From: Psilocybe azurescens
Lineage: Eukaryota; Basidiomycota; Agaricomycetes; Agaricales; Agrocybaceae
NCBI GenBank assembly: GCA_023853785.1
Contig: JAJIRX010000871.1
Span: forward strand, 62,001 to 126,000
Direction: 5' to 3'
DNA: 64,000 nucleotides
The translations under genes were made by a program, and so were the position numbers. Position 1 is the first letter of the stretch. Each line of letters opens with the position of its first letter. The notes under the pieces were generated by a model that worked only from the letters and a program-made list of their open reading frames with translations, was not told the origin of the DNA and ran no database searches. Below are positions 37,318-49,453 of the stretch, piece after piece.

Positions 37318-37960
37318 ACCACGACAGAAAGAGGCCAATAACCAACTAAAACGCATCAGGGTGCTATTTGGTAGTCATAAAATGTATTACTTACAGGTTT
37401 CTTGGATTAATCCGTGCGGAGGATCTTCCTAGTGGATGAAGATATCGATTATTGATACGTAAGTACATGTGGGAATTGTATCTAAGCGAGCTAACACGTC
37501 CGGATTGGGTCTGTTCCTTCCAAATACTATGGGAGACCCTGATTCCGCGGAATTTGGACAGCAGAGGAACAGACCCAACTTCATTTGTGTCTCGGCCTTT
37601 GTGGAAGACCCTTCAAGATAACATGGGAATTCAGAAGCCACTGGATTAATCAACGGGCGATTATACCCACGAATTATCTCTGCCTGACGGAGCAAACTAA
37701 CGATAGCTCTTCCGGTATTCGATTCCTCAAAGCTTCTGAGGACTTAATAGTTGGGTATTAGGTCTTGTGATCCCAAGCTCAGTACTTGCGACGAAGTTCT
37801 AACATGCGTTGCCTGCTTTACCCATTCAGACCGATTTTTCCTCACAACATTCTTAATACAGTATATACGCAGACCGTAGGCTTTAGCAGTGATATCTGTC
37901 GATGCATGACAAGTCTATAGTACTAAAAACACCACCACACCTTACAATGTTAGGCAGTGA
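37318..37960. other. Intergenic region, no gene seen
   Basis: Small frames on both strands (37429-37695 on minus, 37452-37649 on plus) show no recognisable content. Confidence 0.4.
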
Positions 37961-37971
37961 TCACAATAAAT

Positions 37972-39670
37972 ATACTTCTTTTTCTCCGTTGAGTGATTCA
38001 TTTCCAGAATCGGACTATGCTTTGATGTTGGATACTGGTCCAGCGAACCAGTGTGCATCTCCGACTACAGGGAAATAGTAGTATACTAGACATAGGCTCA
38101 TCACTCATCTGAACACCACAATAGTGTAATTCATGTCCCTGGTGCTCGGATTAGGCATGGTACGGAAAATAAACACGATGAAGAGCACACCGATGAAAGC
38201 AATTGGAAGATACTGAAATGCTCAGCTAAATCATGATGCCTTTGATATTTGACCAAAAACTTACCAAAGCACCCAATCAAGGGGCCCATGTTTGAAGTTA
38301 TTGTCGCCTAAAAACCGAGCAGCAATCGGAACTGTATAGGCATAGTAAGGGCCCACGACCGACAGAGTAAATATCGCATTGATAGCTTGATCTCCCGCAA
38401 ATACAAGCAAACCGAGAGCGACGACTAAGATGGAAACAACCACACAGAATTTACGGGCGTCTTTGTATAGCTGTTCATCCTCTATAGCCAGCTGGAAAAG
38501 GGAAGAGCTAAGTTATTGATTCAGCAATTGAATTATCGTTAATCGAAGGCGTGTACGGTACCTGAGTCACGACTGAATGCCAACGACCGACGACTGGCCG
38601 CTAAAGGCTAAAAGCATGGTATTAGTATAACATTACACGTACACAAAATTGACCCTCATAAAACTGGATCCCATCATATACTTAACAATCACAACAAATG
38701 ACCAGATGGCAAGTGTTGGCATCCGTCCAAAAATATCTGTGCCATGGGCTGATCGCTGCTAATAACAGTCTCCAAGTCACTCCCCATGCAGAAAGCTAGA
38801 GACATATTGAGCGCTATACAGTTAGGACCATGAGACCAATGTGTAACATGAACTAGAGTTCTATGCATCCCATCCAAGAATACCAGACACACCAATAGAC
38901 AGAAATAAGCCGCGCCTCGCTAACGCTACGGCAGCTTGTTAAATGTCCACGAACACACTGAAAATTCGGACGGCCAAAGCACTGTAGAGACAAAAGAGAA
39001 CGATCCCAATTAGTGTTCGTACATAAGAGGAACAGAACAAATATGTATATACGAAATGGGGACATCTCGATAATATATAGGTGATTAAAAGCGCGTTAGA
39101 GGTGGTGTGATGGCCTTGAATAGATGTTCACAAAAGCTGTGCAGAGGTTGGCGAGAAGGATTTATTAGAGCCAATGGTGGCAGTAGTCGTGACTAGAACA
39201 GCACATCCCCAATCGATAAGCACTCCCGGCGACGTTTCCAATCGTGTTTGAGTCTAGATGAAGTGAGTAAGATGAAATGCACGTTCTCTAGTTGCAAAGT
39301 AACGTACAACCAGCAGTCCAGCACAATGCAAATAAAATAATTTACACGTTTCCAGGGTGGCGAAGAAAGCGAATAAGCCCCAAGATAGAGCTTTTTGTAT
39401 ATGCGTGTCGGCTCATTGACTTGAATTTTTGGAACCTCACCCCGCTGGGTGTTGGTGCTGCAGACGCCAGCTCAGCCATTAAGATGCTTACTAAAGGAAT
39501 GAATATACTGGCTACCAGCCTCGTCTTCTATTGTCAGCATAGTGTACACCTACACCCGTGCGTCTTAGCATCTCGTCTGCTTGTTGCACGATAATAAAGA
39601 GATTCAAAAAAAAAAAAAAAAAAAAGTAAAAGTCCTATAATTGAAAATGCGATACCGCAGACCCTGTGGT
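37972..39670 (-). pseudogene. Decayed third copy of the APC amino-acid permease
   Basis: Fragments follow the same order as permeases 1 and 2 but are broken by stops, frame shifts and deletions. Recognisable pieces on the minus strand are: a MNYTIVVF block followed at once by a stop (about 38090-38140); GLLVFAGDQAINAIFTLSVV and ARFLGDNNFKHGPLD (38261-38443); NMSLAFCMGSDLETVIS and QPMAQIF (38735-38815); and the helix block MAELASAAPT near 39440-39490. Central exons between 38900 and 39120 are largely missing. A long A tract (39607-39626) interrupts the region near the lost 5' end. It lies head-to-tail with the two intact copies, so it is a dead member of a tandem family. Confidence 0.8.
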
Positions 39671-40076
39671 GCCATATATCGCGAAGCCCTTTTTGGATGT
39701 CGAAGCTTCAACAGCAAAAGAGTGAGCTATGGGTCATAGCAGAAGAAGCCTGTAGCCCTCACAGTCGTGGGAGCAGACTCGCAAAAAGACCGAACGAGAC
39801 CCAAAAAGGCGTCAATCATTTCCTGGTTTTGCCTGGCTATGCTGGAGACATTTCTCGGGGATACCTCCAGAATCGTTCTAAAGACACCGTTTACCCTCAC
39901 TATCAGTACAAACATGTACGTTTTGCGAGGCATAATACATTATTTACGCTAGCCAAAACTGATCATAAGGTGTTCTCATTATCGGATGATGAAGTTACAA
40001 GGAGTATCCCAATCAGTTGGTACTGCATAGTGCATTGTTAATCTGCCATTTCTACATTAAAACCTGGAGCCTGTGG
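39671..40076. other. Intergenic region, no supported gene
   Basis: Open frames at 39697-40041 (+) and 39727-39933 (-) overlap one another and carry no recognisable motif. They may include remains of the 5' end of the permease pseudogene. Confidence 0.35.
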
Positions 40077-41575
40077 CTATTGATTGTCAGGTTTCTTGAT
40101 GAGAATGTCATAGTGCCCAGGTCTTGTCAACAGGGGATTAGCAGCATACCATTACGCAGTTGTTCAGTGGACATACCGATACAACAGGATGAGAGGAGGC
40201 GCATTCTCGCTTGAATCATAGCGGAATTTGATGAAGTCCACGCCGTCCTCCCGAACCCCATTCAAATAGGCAAGATCGACGTTCAGCTGCAACGCTCGGC
40301 AAAGAGCTTGGATTTCCACGTTATCTTACCGAGATTAAGAAAGATAAGAGTTATATCGGAAGTCGCAATCGCATAGTAAATGAATGTCCAGACATTTACC
40401 TGCTTCTTTACCCATGGCTTGTACGACATTTGCGCAAAACGAGTCGACGTCCATGAAGTCCTTGGTGTCTGGGTGTACCAAAAATCCTTCATAGTCCTCA
40501 CGATTGAGACGAATTTGAGCAGACTAGAAGATGGATGAGAAACATGTAACCCGAAAGATGACTAAAATGCTGACAGTAAGGAATCTCAAGTAAATCACAA
40601 CGGAGTTGGAAACTGCAGGAGGAAGTTAGAAGTGCTTAAAAGGTTGTATCGATTCCAACACACTTTCAGGAGTCTGGAAGGACTTCAAGAGACCATCGCT
40701 GCTCAAGGTTAGTCCATCTACACCGGGCTTGATGATGCTTTCAATCAAAGATGAGAAATCATCGTAAAAATCTTCATACACGAGCTTCTCAATTCCAGCA
40801 CTGTCGAGGGTCTCCTTTGTTCCTGAAAGGACAGAAAGGCTGCTGGCAACGGAGAAATCTCGCTCCGCGCTATTAATAAGGCTGTCGATGTAGGCAAACC
40901 CAAGAGCTAAAAGAACAATACACAAGATTAGAACCGGTGAGACGTGGAATTGGGAGAAGAGGGCAAGTACATCTGTAAAAGCAATCACCATCACCTGTGT
41001 CCACCATGAGGCATAGTAAAAGTTAGTAAGAGTTAGAGGCAGATATATACCTTCGAAAGACGTACCTCTGGTCCTTCGGACGCGATCGAAGCCGTGATCG
41101 GTGAGCCAGTCAATTTGTTTCAAGAATGAAAGGGATCCATTCTCATACTCAGACCTGAGTGTAGACATAGGCGCGATGGTATCGATTAGAGGGCGACTTG
41201 GAACACTGTCGTTGAGAAGTTGCTAGATAGAGGAAATCAGTTTAGCAGAGATAGGATCTGCGCAAAGTCAGCAGTCACTTGGTTCATTTCATACAATTGG
41301 GCAGGAGTAAGATCGGAGAACTCTGTTCGATTTGAGTGAGAGTTAAAAGACATGTATTGTTCATTCCTCCTACCTTCACTTGGAAAGTCCAGCAATCCGC
41401 TGTTTGCAGATGGTAGCTCCAGAGGTGGTAGCTCATCTTCAACATCACTATCGAGTGGCAACTCTTTCGGCCTTCTGATATTTTCTAATTGAGAGATTGA
41501 AGAAGTGAACATCGAGAAATTAGTGAGAATGCATCACTACTGACGAGGCGTTGATGGGGTTCTGGGAGTATCCAT
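40077..41575 (-). CDS. Otubain-type deubiquitinase (OTU cysteine protease)
   Basis: Ubiquitin thioesterase of the otubain (OTUB1/2) family. The N-terminal part is acidic (ELPLDSDVEDELPPLELPS) and precedes LTPAQLYEMNQ. The conserved otubain block is VPSRPLIDTIAPMSTLRSEY, FLKQIDWLTDHGFDRVRRTR. The catalytic motif GDGDCFYRSLGFAYI, with the active-site Cys, is rebuilt across two introns (about 40998-41068 and 40905-40975). Further blocks are FYDDFSSLIE, a VVIYLRFLT-like strand and DVDSFCANVVQAMGKEADNV. The closing PGHYDILIK supplies the catalytic His; the stop is at 40077. About nine exons. The start at 41575 (MDTPRTPSTP, joined to NIRRPKELPLD) is inferred; an alternative ATG in the same first exon is at 41584 and another at 41512. 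Confidence 0.87.
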
Positions 41576-42027
41576 CTTACGCATAATAATCACACTTTAT
41601 CACAACAAAAGGAATAGGACGCGTTCAAGAAGGTCACTGATACTGGACGGTCACACAATCACATACAATGAACGACCCGAATTGCCACGTGATTAAATCG
41701 GGCCGTTAAAGCCGGTAATCGTGTTTTGACTGTTCCCAGAGAGGCAGTCTTCATATGGAGTCTTCATGCATGCACTGCCCGCAAACTACATGGGCTGGTT
41801 CCTCGCCATGAGATTGCGTGTTAGGTGGCCTTGAGCAGAGGTGCGCGCTTAACCGATTTAATAACTCATAACTGTTGAGCCATTAATAGCAACAAAAATT
41901 AAAATACCGATTGCCTATACTTGTACCGTAACACGTTTCATATGTGACTCGACTATATGGTAGTTTTGTGTGTGTTTTGAAGTCATTCCTTTCTTACATT
42001 GGCACTAGTTAAATATCCAGCGCCTTT
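41576..42027. other. Boundary between core genes and transposon-rich accessory region
   Basis: Contains the otubain promoter flank. No gene is seen. Transposon-like sequence begins within or just right of this stretch. Confidence 0.4.
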
Positions 42028-44501
42028 GTGCTGATTCGCTTCACTCTCTTTGTTCGCTTCAAGATAACAACCCTAGGACTGAGTCCACTGATGATCAGTC
42101 TTACTCGATCCCATCAAATGAAAGACAAAGAAGCCAAACAGGCAGTTCCATCATACGCCATCAACCTGCCGGTTTTTGGCTTTGCTAAGGAGTATTTAAA
42201 TGTTAATTATAATGAAAATCACAATTTTATACATCAGTTCGGACATACATCCCCGACGAACACGACCCAACATATGATTCTGGCTTCGCTGTCGCCGACT
42301 CTTCCTCAAATTCTCGTCGGGATGCTCATGACCCCAACGTACCTCGAAGATCAATTCTTGTTCTTGAAATGCTCTACAAACGTTTGTGGCTATGGGCAGT
42401 TTCTTTTTCTGCACTCCAACGATGAAGGACGAAATCTTACCTTGGGTGAGTTTTATAATGCCTCCTTTTTCTGGCATAGAAACTAAAACCCCTGCACATA
42501 GACACTCTGCTTATTTCTTGATGGCACCCATTCGTCCCTTTTTGGCGTTCTTGCCAGTCTCAACCAGCACCTTCAAACATCAGGCACCGTCAACTCTATC
42601 ACCAATTGCAGCAGTTTAACAACGACGAAGAACTAGTTTCTTATGATGTGGCCACAGATAGATGGGTCCCATGGACCCGGTAAGTGTCTGACTGATTCCA
42701 AATTTGAACCATTCTGACCACGGTATATAGTCCTGTTCGTGTCCTTCATAGTGGTGCTCTCACAGCCGTCGCTGCCTCTGGCTTCCAAAACTTGCAACAT
42801 GGCTACTTACCACCTATTTGCCCTCATGCATCCGACGTATCGAAGGACACAAACTTTTCGAAAATGGAGCTCAACCTTCGAAAGAGGTTTCAAGGACGTG
42901 TTGTCGACTTTTTCCAGGTTCCACGGTCTTCCCATCTCTGCCCCTTTGTTGGTAAGTCCACTTTATTCTCTTTTCTTCATTAAAATCTCTGATGCTTACT
43001 ATTTTATTGGTTCAGTTGTGATCCCTCCCCTTCATCCACCCCTCATACTCTTTACACAACAAGAAATTGAGGAGCATGCATGTATGTATCTACATCTTGC
43101 CGATTTTTACCACCTGCTCAATCCGACCTAGCTTTCCAAAATGACGAGGATGCTGCTGATACCCATGAACTTTATCAATGTAAGTAGCTCTTCTATTGGG
43201 TGTCCATGTTTAAAGCTCACTATTCAAAGTCAATCAGGATTTCTTACAGGGATTTACTGACTCCAGCCCATCCAAGTCGTCTCATGCATCGACCTCAGAG
43301 ATTGAGGAGGTAGAGCTCTCAGTCATGCCACCTGCACGCTCTTCAACAACCCCCTTCTTGCGTGCCTCATCGTCCTCTGACTTGGCTCTTTTTTCATCGG
43401 GCGCCCGTCTCAGAATTTTCCAACAGCCACCAGTTACAATCCTCGACTCCTCCCATCACTCACCTTTGAAAAAGGCTCTCGGCCATTACCTCACCCAGTT
43501 ACCAATCGGCATCTAGCTGAAGCACGATCTTTCTTTGAAGAGACAGTCGCAACTCCGGTATGTCCTCAACTTCATTTGCTTTCAAATGTGTTCTTACTTG
43601 ATTCCCAGACATCAACTTTATGACTGATTTATATTACAACGAGCAGATTGGTCTTTTTAAAGGTGTGTCGTGTGCTTATTGACACATTTTGATGAATCTA
43701 ACATCTGGATCAGAAAACCCCACCTTGCACCCAGCTTGGTCCCCAACCACCTTGCATCTTATTCTCCAGCCCTATGACAAATCTTTGTACCCAGGGTGCA
43801 CGAATAGGTCATTCCAGCATCTAGATTTTCTCACAACTGACATAGGACAAGTCATCCGTGAGCTGAACTCTCACGGTCAGCATTCCAAAGACGACACTCA
43901 ATGCCCTGGTCGAGACCTCCAGCAAATGTGATGGCTGCAGTTGTGTTTTCTCTCCTGAAGGGTTTAACCGCCACCTATCTCAGGAGAGCACCTGCGGCAA
44001 CTCATCGTTTTCAAAAATAAGTAAGTAACTTTCACTTTCTTTGTCCATCCCACCGACTAACTATTGTTTACAGTTTCTCTGAAGCAATTGGACATCGACA
44101 TTGCTCGTGCACTCAAGTTGCGCTCTTTTGCAGATACCCCTGCCTCTTCACCTGGCGAATATCTGGATACCCCAGTCGGTATTGCCTTCCTTGAATTCAA
44201 CTCCAGGATTGGGGTTCCGCTTGATGTTTGGGTCACAATCTCGACTGCCTATGTTGACTGTTCAACTTGCCACCTCTGCCATACATTTCCGGGCCATCGG
44301 GCACATCTTAATCACCGTGGGGAATGCTCAGACTTGGGAGAAGCTGGGCCGACACTCGCAGTTGGGAAGGGGAAAGGAAAGGCGCGGGATCGAGCTGATG
44401 GGAACACTGCCTCTGGTGTGGTTACTGCAATGGCTGAGCATGAGCGTGGGGTTGAAGAGGATAGTGCAGGTGGAGATGGCAGTGCAGCAATAGGCAATTA
44501 G
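42028..44501 (+). CDS. Transposon-associated multi-exon open frame, Cys/His-motif protein, structure uncertain
   Basis: Series of plus-strand coding-like segments split by short introns with GT-AG ends. They include VRTYIPDEHDPTYDSGFAVA (about 42240-42300) and NNDEELVSYDVATDRWVPWT (about 42610-42680). Next come GALTAVAASGFQNLQHGYLP, a Ser-rich part (43255-43516), and a motif near 43916 reading SSKCDGCSCVFSPEGFNRHL with a later Cys, which could bind zinc. The last exon (44073-44501) begins VSLKQLDIDIARALKLRSF and has CSTCHLCHTFPGHRAHLNHR, a second C-x2-C...H-x3-H cluster. I do not recognise a named family. Its position tail-to-tail with a transposase-like gene suggests the second gene of one DNA transposon. 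Start, several splice sites and intactness are unsure. Confidence 0.4.
42093..42118 (+). repeat. Left member of a 26-bp inverted repeat pair
   Basis: Identical by eye to the reverse complement of 50201-50226. Both members are flanked by GACTGAGTCC and CCTAGGACT-like boxes. The pair brackets the transposon block, 8.1 kb apart, so it may be part of element ends or two copies of a smaller repeat in opposite orientation. Confidence 0.6.
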
Positions 44502-44957
44502 TTGTTTTCCTGTTGATTTTTATTTGATTTCTTGGCATCTTGTTCACTCTTTTCACCTGTCCTTCCTGGCCCACTGCATTACATTTTATCCGTGCTTTCT
44601 CCACATTCTTGTCCTCAATTTGTTTTTGCCTTTGCATAGCTACCAAAAATGTAATTCTGTATTTATAGCTTGCAATGAACTCTACTGTTGACGTTAATAT
44701 TCAGCTTAGTGAAAGGAGATTCGAGTGCCCAGAAATTTTGTGAATATGGTATTTCGGTAAACTAGGCATTGACAGTGATGTAAGAAAATGTTGGGCTAAA
44801 TATGTGGATCTATTGTTAGAAAAATAGGATGGTCCTGGTGCACGTAATTGCTTGAATGAAGGTCATATTTCCTTGCTTGGATGTGGTAAATTGTTATCTA
44901 CGATCTACGAGAGAACAACATGTCCTGAATAAATCATAATACTCATGGGGTGGCTGG

Positions 44958-47900
44958 CTAATCAGCCGGAAGATATATACCAATCTTTCCGGAACCTGTC
45001 TGAACTAAAGTTCTTCCCGCCTCGACTTTCTTCAAATATGTTTCTTCAACTCGCATCAGTAATACTTGTGCCTTTGCAAGGGACTCAGAAGTGCGTTGAT
45101 ATTGAAGCTGAGATACTTGTGCAGGCAAGGTCTTCTCAAGAACGTCTGTCTGTTCATCTACCTTTCGGCCGAGCATTTTGGAGTTTGTCATGAGATAGAC
45201 ATATTTTCTTATTGTGCTCCTCAATTTTTCTGTCTTGAGCCTCGAGGGCACTGTGGTGGCCATTAACTAGAACTGGTCAATAAATTTGTTACCTTTTGAA
45301 TAGTTAATTGACGTGACATTTCACGTTTTGAGATTCTTAGTCGCATTCTCAGAGATATGTCCTGAAAGATAGGATGGTCGCACCCCAGCTTGCTCCGATG
45401 CCTGTCAATGAAATTTGTCAAGTTATAAATATTGCCGAAGAAGTTTCATCACCTGTAAGGTTCTCATTTTCATATTATCAAAGGCCTGTCCTTTTTTTTA
45501 TGCCGCCGACCAGAGTACAATGAATGCCTTCACGATTGACATCGGAATGGACACTCTCAATCAGGTTGCTAGTCGAATCACCCGCCCTCCAAACTGACTC
45601 AGGAATATGGCTCTTCTCCCAGCACAACGCTTCAAAAGCAAATTTACTACGGATTTTGTCCTTGACCCAGTCTGCACATAAAAATCTCAGATCAGACACG
45701 AAATAAAAAGGCAATGGCCAAGCACCACAATCATACCAGACAAAAGAAATACTTACCTGCTCCAGACTTCCCTCCATTCTGAAAAATTGTGTCAAGAGCA
45801 CCATTCCAATCGCTGTGTCGCATACAAATGAGGCTGTGCATTACATTTCTTACATCCTCGGAAACAGGAATTTTTCAAATATTCCGTTTGCATGTCCTAT
45901 GCACAGGCGAAAGAGGCGGTGGAGGTGTTCATAAGGACTGAGAGACCATAGAAGCTGTTGAGGCTCATGGAGGTCATATTTTTGCATGAAGCGAGGTTGT
46001 TGGCAGATCTTTTGGAGGTGAAGTCCAAGGCCTGGTAAAATTTATGTCTGTTAAACTTGATAAATTAATCGTAACTGTGAGGAATAAGATGCCTTTAGCC
46101 TGGCCACCATGTTGGTCCCCAGTCCACATTAAAATCATGCCTTCAAAGTCGTTTCACACCCTCTCCGTGGATATGGCGCCAACACAATTCATGGCCTGTA
46201 TCGTACTTTACTATCTCTTCAATTCCAGCAAAGACTTTTTCATGAGCAGCAGCAGTTTGTCGATTGATAAAAACTCTGCAAAATGTAATGCCTGACAGAG
46301 TTGTGAAGGCGTAACTTAGTAAATTTGAATTTAGAAAGTCGCTGCTAGTACTTGCTTGTATTTGCAGTCCGGTCCATAGATCCGATCTCAAACTCTTGAA
46401 ATCCTACAACGCGTTTGAAACCTATATCGCTTTGAAGATACTGAGAGTTGAGCATCTGTGCACTTCCTTCTTTTGTCATGCAGATAATGATTTGAAGAAA
46501 GTTCGAACCACTATCATCACTGCGATCTGTAGGCTTGTCGTCTTCATGCTCTTCCAAGCTCTCTTGAGGTATTTCGATGATTTGACATATGTAATATTCG
46601 TCAGATGGGCTATGGTCATCTTGGCATTTCTTAAGATATTTGGCGCCTGTATTGTAAGTAGTCAGGAATTAGTAGACCTGGAAAATGGCTGGTATCCCTG
46701 ACCTTCCCAACCCGTTCCTGCAGGGAATATTTTGTTTTTAACCTGATCTATGTAGTAGTTAACGTGGGATCTGTTTGCAAGAGAAATATGCAGGTCACAG
46801 AGCATAGGGTGTAAAACATCTGGGAGCTGTGAAGATAGGTAGGTCTTGAGCACAGGATGGCGTAGGAAACAGCGAGGTGTCAAGTCAGCTAGGTCATTGT
46901 CAAGGCTTTGAAGTAACTTTGAAATCTCTGTGCAGATAGATGGTGGGGTCTTCTGAGGGATGGGTATTGGGTGAGAGTGATGGCCATGGCAGACAACCAA
47001 TGACCATGGGCAAGACTGTCGATACTCAGGTAATGGCTCGTAAAGATGAAATGTCGCTTGACATGATAAATGAGCCATCTTGAGTTGTATGAGACGTTGG
47101 TGGTCATCACGGTGGTCTCATGCTGAATTCAAATTTTAGGTGGAAAAGAACATATACACATCCATTTTGACTTACGGCAGAATATTTTTTGCAATGAAAA
47201 ATTTGTAACCGTTGAACACTCAGCAAGAGGGCCATATCCCAGTTGCCGTGCTTCATATTCCATTCGATCCAGCTTGTCCTCATCTTCAAAAAAAATAGGC
47301 TTCAAGATAGTTCAGGTCGTAGGAGTCATCAACATATTGAATGAAGTGATTGCGATTTTGCCATATATTGTAGTGTTCACATCTAATGATAGCTGGCCTC
47401 AAGTTCAATTGTTGTAATAGGAATGGTTTGGTATACCTTAGAAAGCCTTTGTTGTTTTGATCAAATTCAAGCAGTATCTGTCCTTCACAGAGCTCCTGGA
47501 GGGGTGTATAACCTCGGCTAAGCTGATGTTGGTGCTCAAGGAGTGAACAGCAAGCTTCTTGCTCCACCCTGTTCGTAAGAGTCTCTTCATGTTTCGCAGC
47601 TCTACATCCAACCTTGCGTAGCGCTGTGATAAAAGCCGCAGTCTTTTGAAATATGTTGTGAGCTGGATTTGATACTTCATGTTGAATCTGCCTCTCATAT
47701 TTGAATCTCTGCCTCAAAGTCTCACCAGTGGCACTTGTATGAACTTTGGACCATTTATCAACATCAGCCGCAGGACATATCTTCGAGCCTTGGCCTTCGC
47801 AAAACATCATGAGGTCAATTGATAATGGCACTGTATTGAAGTTCTACATACAAGTGAAATGGCTCTTCATACAAGGTACCAAAATAGCAGGATTGTTGGT

Positions 47901-48299
47901 GTTAACAAGAAGATGGCAATAAACCTCTTTGCCTGGCCTGGTGCAACCTGATGGCCGGCCTAATGAATAGGCACAGTCTTGCAGCAGATTCTTCCAGTAA
48001 CTTGGATCATGTCGGAATAGGTGACCCACTGGCAAACCTGCATCCGTTTCCGGGTATTCAAGATGTGTAGCAATATCATCATAGGTATTCAGCTTTGAGA
48101 GGGTTGCTTGACGGTTCAGGTAGACGTTACTCTCGGTGACAGAGGGGAAAGCAGTGAAGACCCGCAGGCGAGTGGTCGGAATCAGGTTATCAGATGCAAC
48201 AACTGGGTTCAATAGATTCGCCACCACTAGGCATGGGTCGCGGTGAGCCATTGACAAGACGGAGAGACAAATGAACGAGGTGGGTGGTGAATTCGACAA
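44958..48299 (-). mobile_element. Degenerate transposase-like gene of an agaric DNA transposon (MULE-like by recollection)
   Basis: Minus-strand multi-exon gene matching a repetitive family I recall from agaric genomes. The order is: FRHDPSYWKNLLQDCAYSLG; IDLMMFCEGQGSKICPAAD; LVVCHGHHSHPIPIPQKTPP; LTPRCFLRHPVLKTYLSSQL; FPAGTGWEG; NSQYLQSDIGFKRVVGFQEF (first acidic residue candidate); CRVFINRQTAAAHEKVFAGI; TGDQHGGQAKG; WVKDKIRSKFAFEALCWEKS; AGDSTSNLIESVHSDVNREG; and a coiled C-terminal end. Around 45860-45920 the frame that should link LFRLC to VSEDVRNVMHSLICMRHSDW is shifted and carries a stop, so the gene is probably inactive. Assignment to a transposase superfamily is tentative; that it is transposon-derived is more certain. 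Confidence 0.65.
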
Positions 48300-48961
48300 A
48301 CTCTTGACCCCCCACGTTGAACTATCCTAGCCCTACAAGTCCATTCCCCACATCCAAAAAAACAACCCCTTCTTGCTGGAATCCATGGTCGTCTGTGCCA
48401 ATGCCAAATGCCTGCTAGTGCCGTAGTTGCTAGTTGGTGCATGATGCTGTTCCTTGTAAAAATTGCTCAGGAACTTGCCTGAAGGCAGATAAAACTAGTA
48501 AGTGCATGCCTTGAAGCGAATCATCCCCTCAGATAATGATCCTGAAATGAAACCCGGTGTTGGTTGCACGAGTGCGCAATCTACTTCTTTGTGCGTTGTA
48601 TTTGCCATTGAAGCACAGGCTTGACGACGAGCTCAGAAAAGAGGTTCGAGCAGTGAGACCAAAGAGACGTACATGGCATTGAACAACTTCTCGAGAATGG
48701 GATTAGCAGGGAATGAGCTAGAACAGAAACGAACATAAATTTCCTCAGATTAAAGATGGATTCAAAGGGACCAAGGCCCGAAATTTGAAGGTAGACAATA
48801 TGGAGAGCCAGCGGGCTTCATAGTATGGGATGGATTGGTGGGGAACGGCCTTTGCTCAGCGATATTCGAACCACTTAGCGCATTGCAATGTGTTAACATA
48901 TGCACTGACCGCTCCCGAGTCCCGAGGTTTAGTAACTGAACGGCCGAAATGGATATCTGGC
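48300..48961. other. Upstream flank of the transposase-like gene
   Basis: Probably transposon non-coding sequence. No coding content or recognisable ends were seen before the MITE at 48962. Confidence 0.35.
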
Positions 48962-49452
48962 TTACAGCTAATTGCAAAACCCTAGGCACATTCCCAAAAT
49001 ATTGCGAATGTGCTGAGCTTTGTACAAACAACCGCTTTTGGTATGGCGCACGGGCAGGTGACGCAAGCCCATCCTGTTACCATCTCTGTCTTGTTACCAT
49101 CTTCGTGACCCCACACATACAGTTCTCTTGCCAATTCCGGTCCTCTTTACAATGTCCTTGACCCTCATCCCTTGAATAGACATAGCCAGCACCAGTTGTT
49201 TCCGTTCCTCAGATATAGTGTGGTAGTTCCCCATTGTAGTATAAGAAGTTAACTACCACATAGAATGCTACGGTATACATACATAGTGGAGCAACAACTC
49301 CATTTGCATGGCGCCCTCCCGACGTTGTGGGGCTTCGTTGCAGGTAGAAGGCATAATGATGCATGATCTTCCCAAAAGCAGTTGTTTGTACAAAGCTCAG
49401 CGCATTCAGCGATATTTTGGGAATGTGCCTAGGGTTTTGCAATTAGCTGTAA
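48962..49452. mobile_element. MITE-like foldback element with about 80-bp terminal inverted repeats, TA-CAGC ends
   Basis: Bases 48962 to about 49045 reappear inverted, with few differences, at about 49369-49452. Both ends read TTACAGCTAATTGCAAAACC inward. The outer TA-CAG fits a TA target-site duplication as made by Tc1/mariner-type transposases. The element is 491 bases long, has no transposase gene, and is therefore a non-autonomous MITE. Confidence 0.75.
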
Positions 49453-49453
49453 A

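Noticed and set aside
39727..40041. Overlapping open frames on both strands left of the otubain gene
   Set aside because: Mutually overlapping, no motif, no intron evidence.
44422..44646. Minus-strand frame rich in His/Leu at the end of the transposon plus gene
   Set aside because: Low-complexity antisense of the acidic C-terminal tail.
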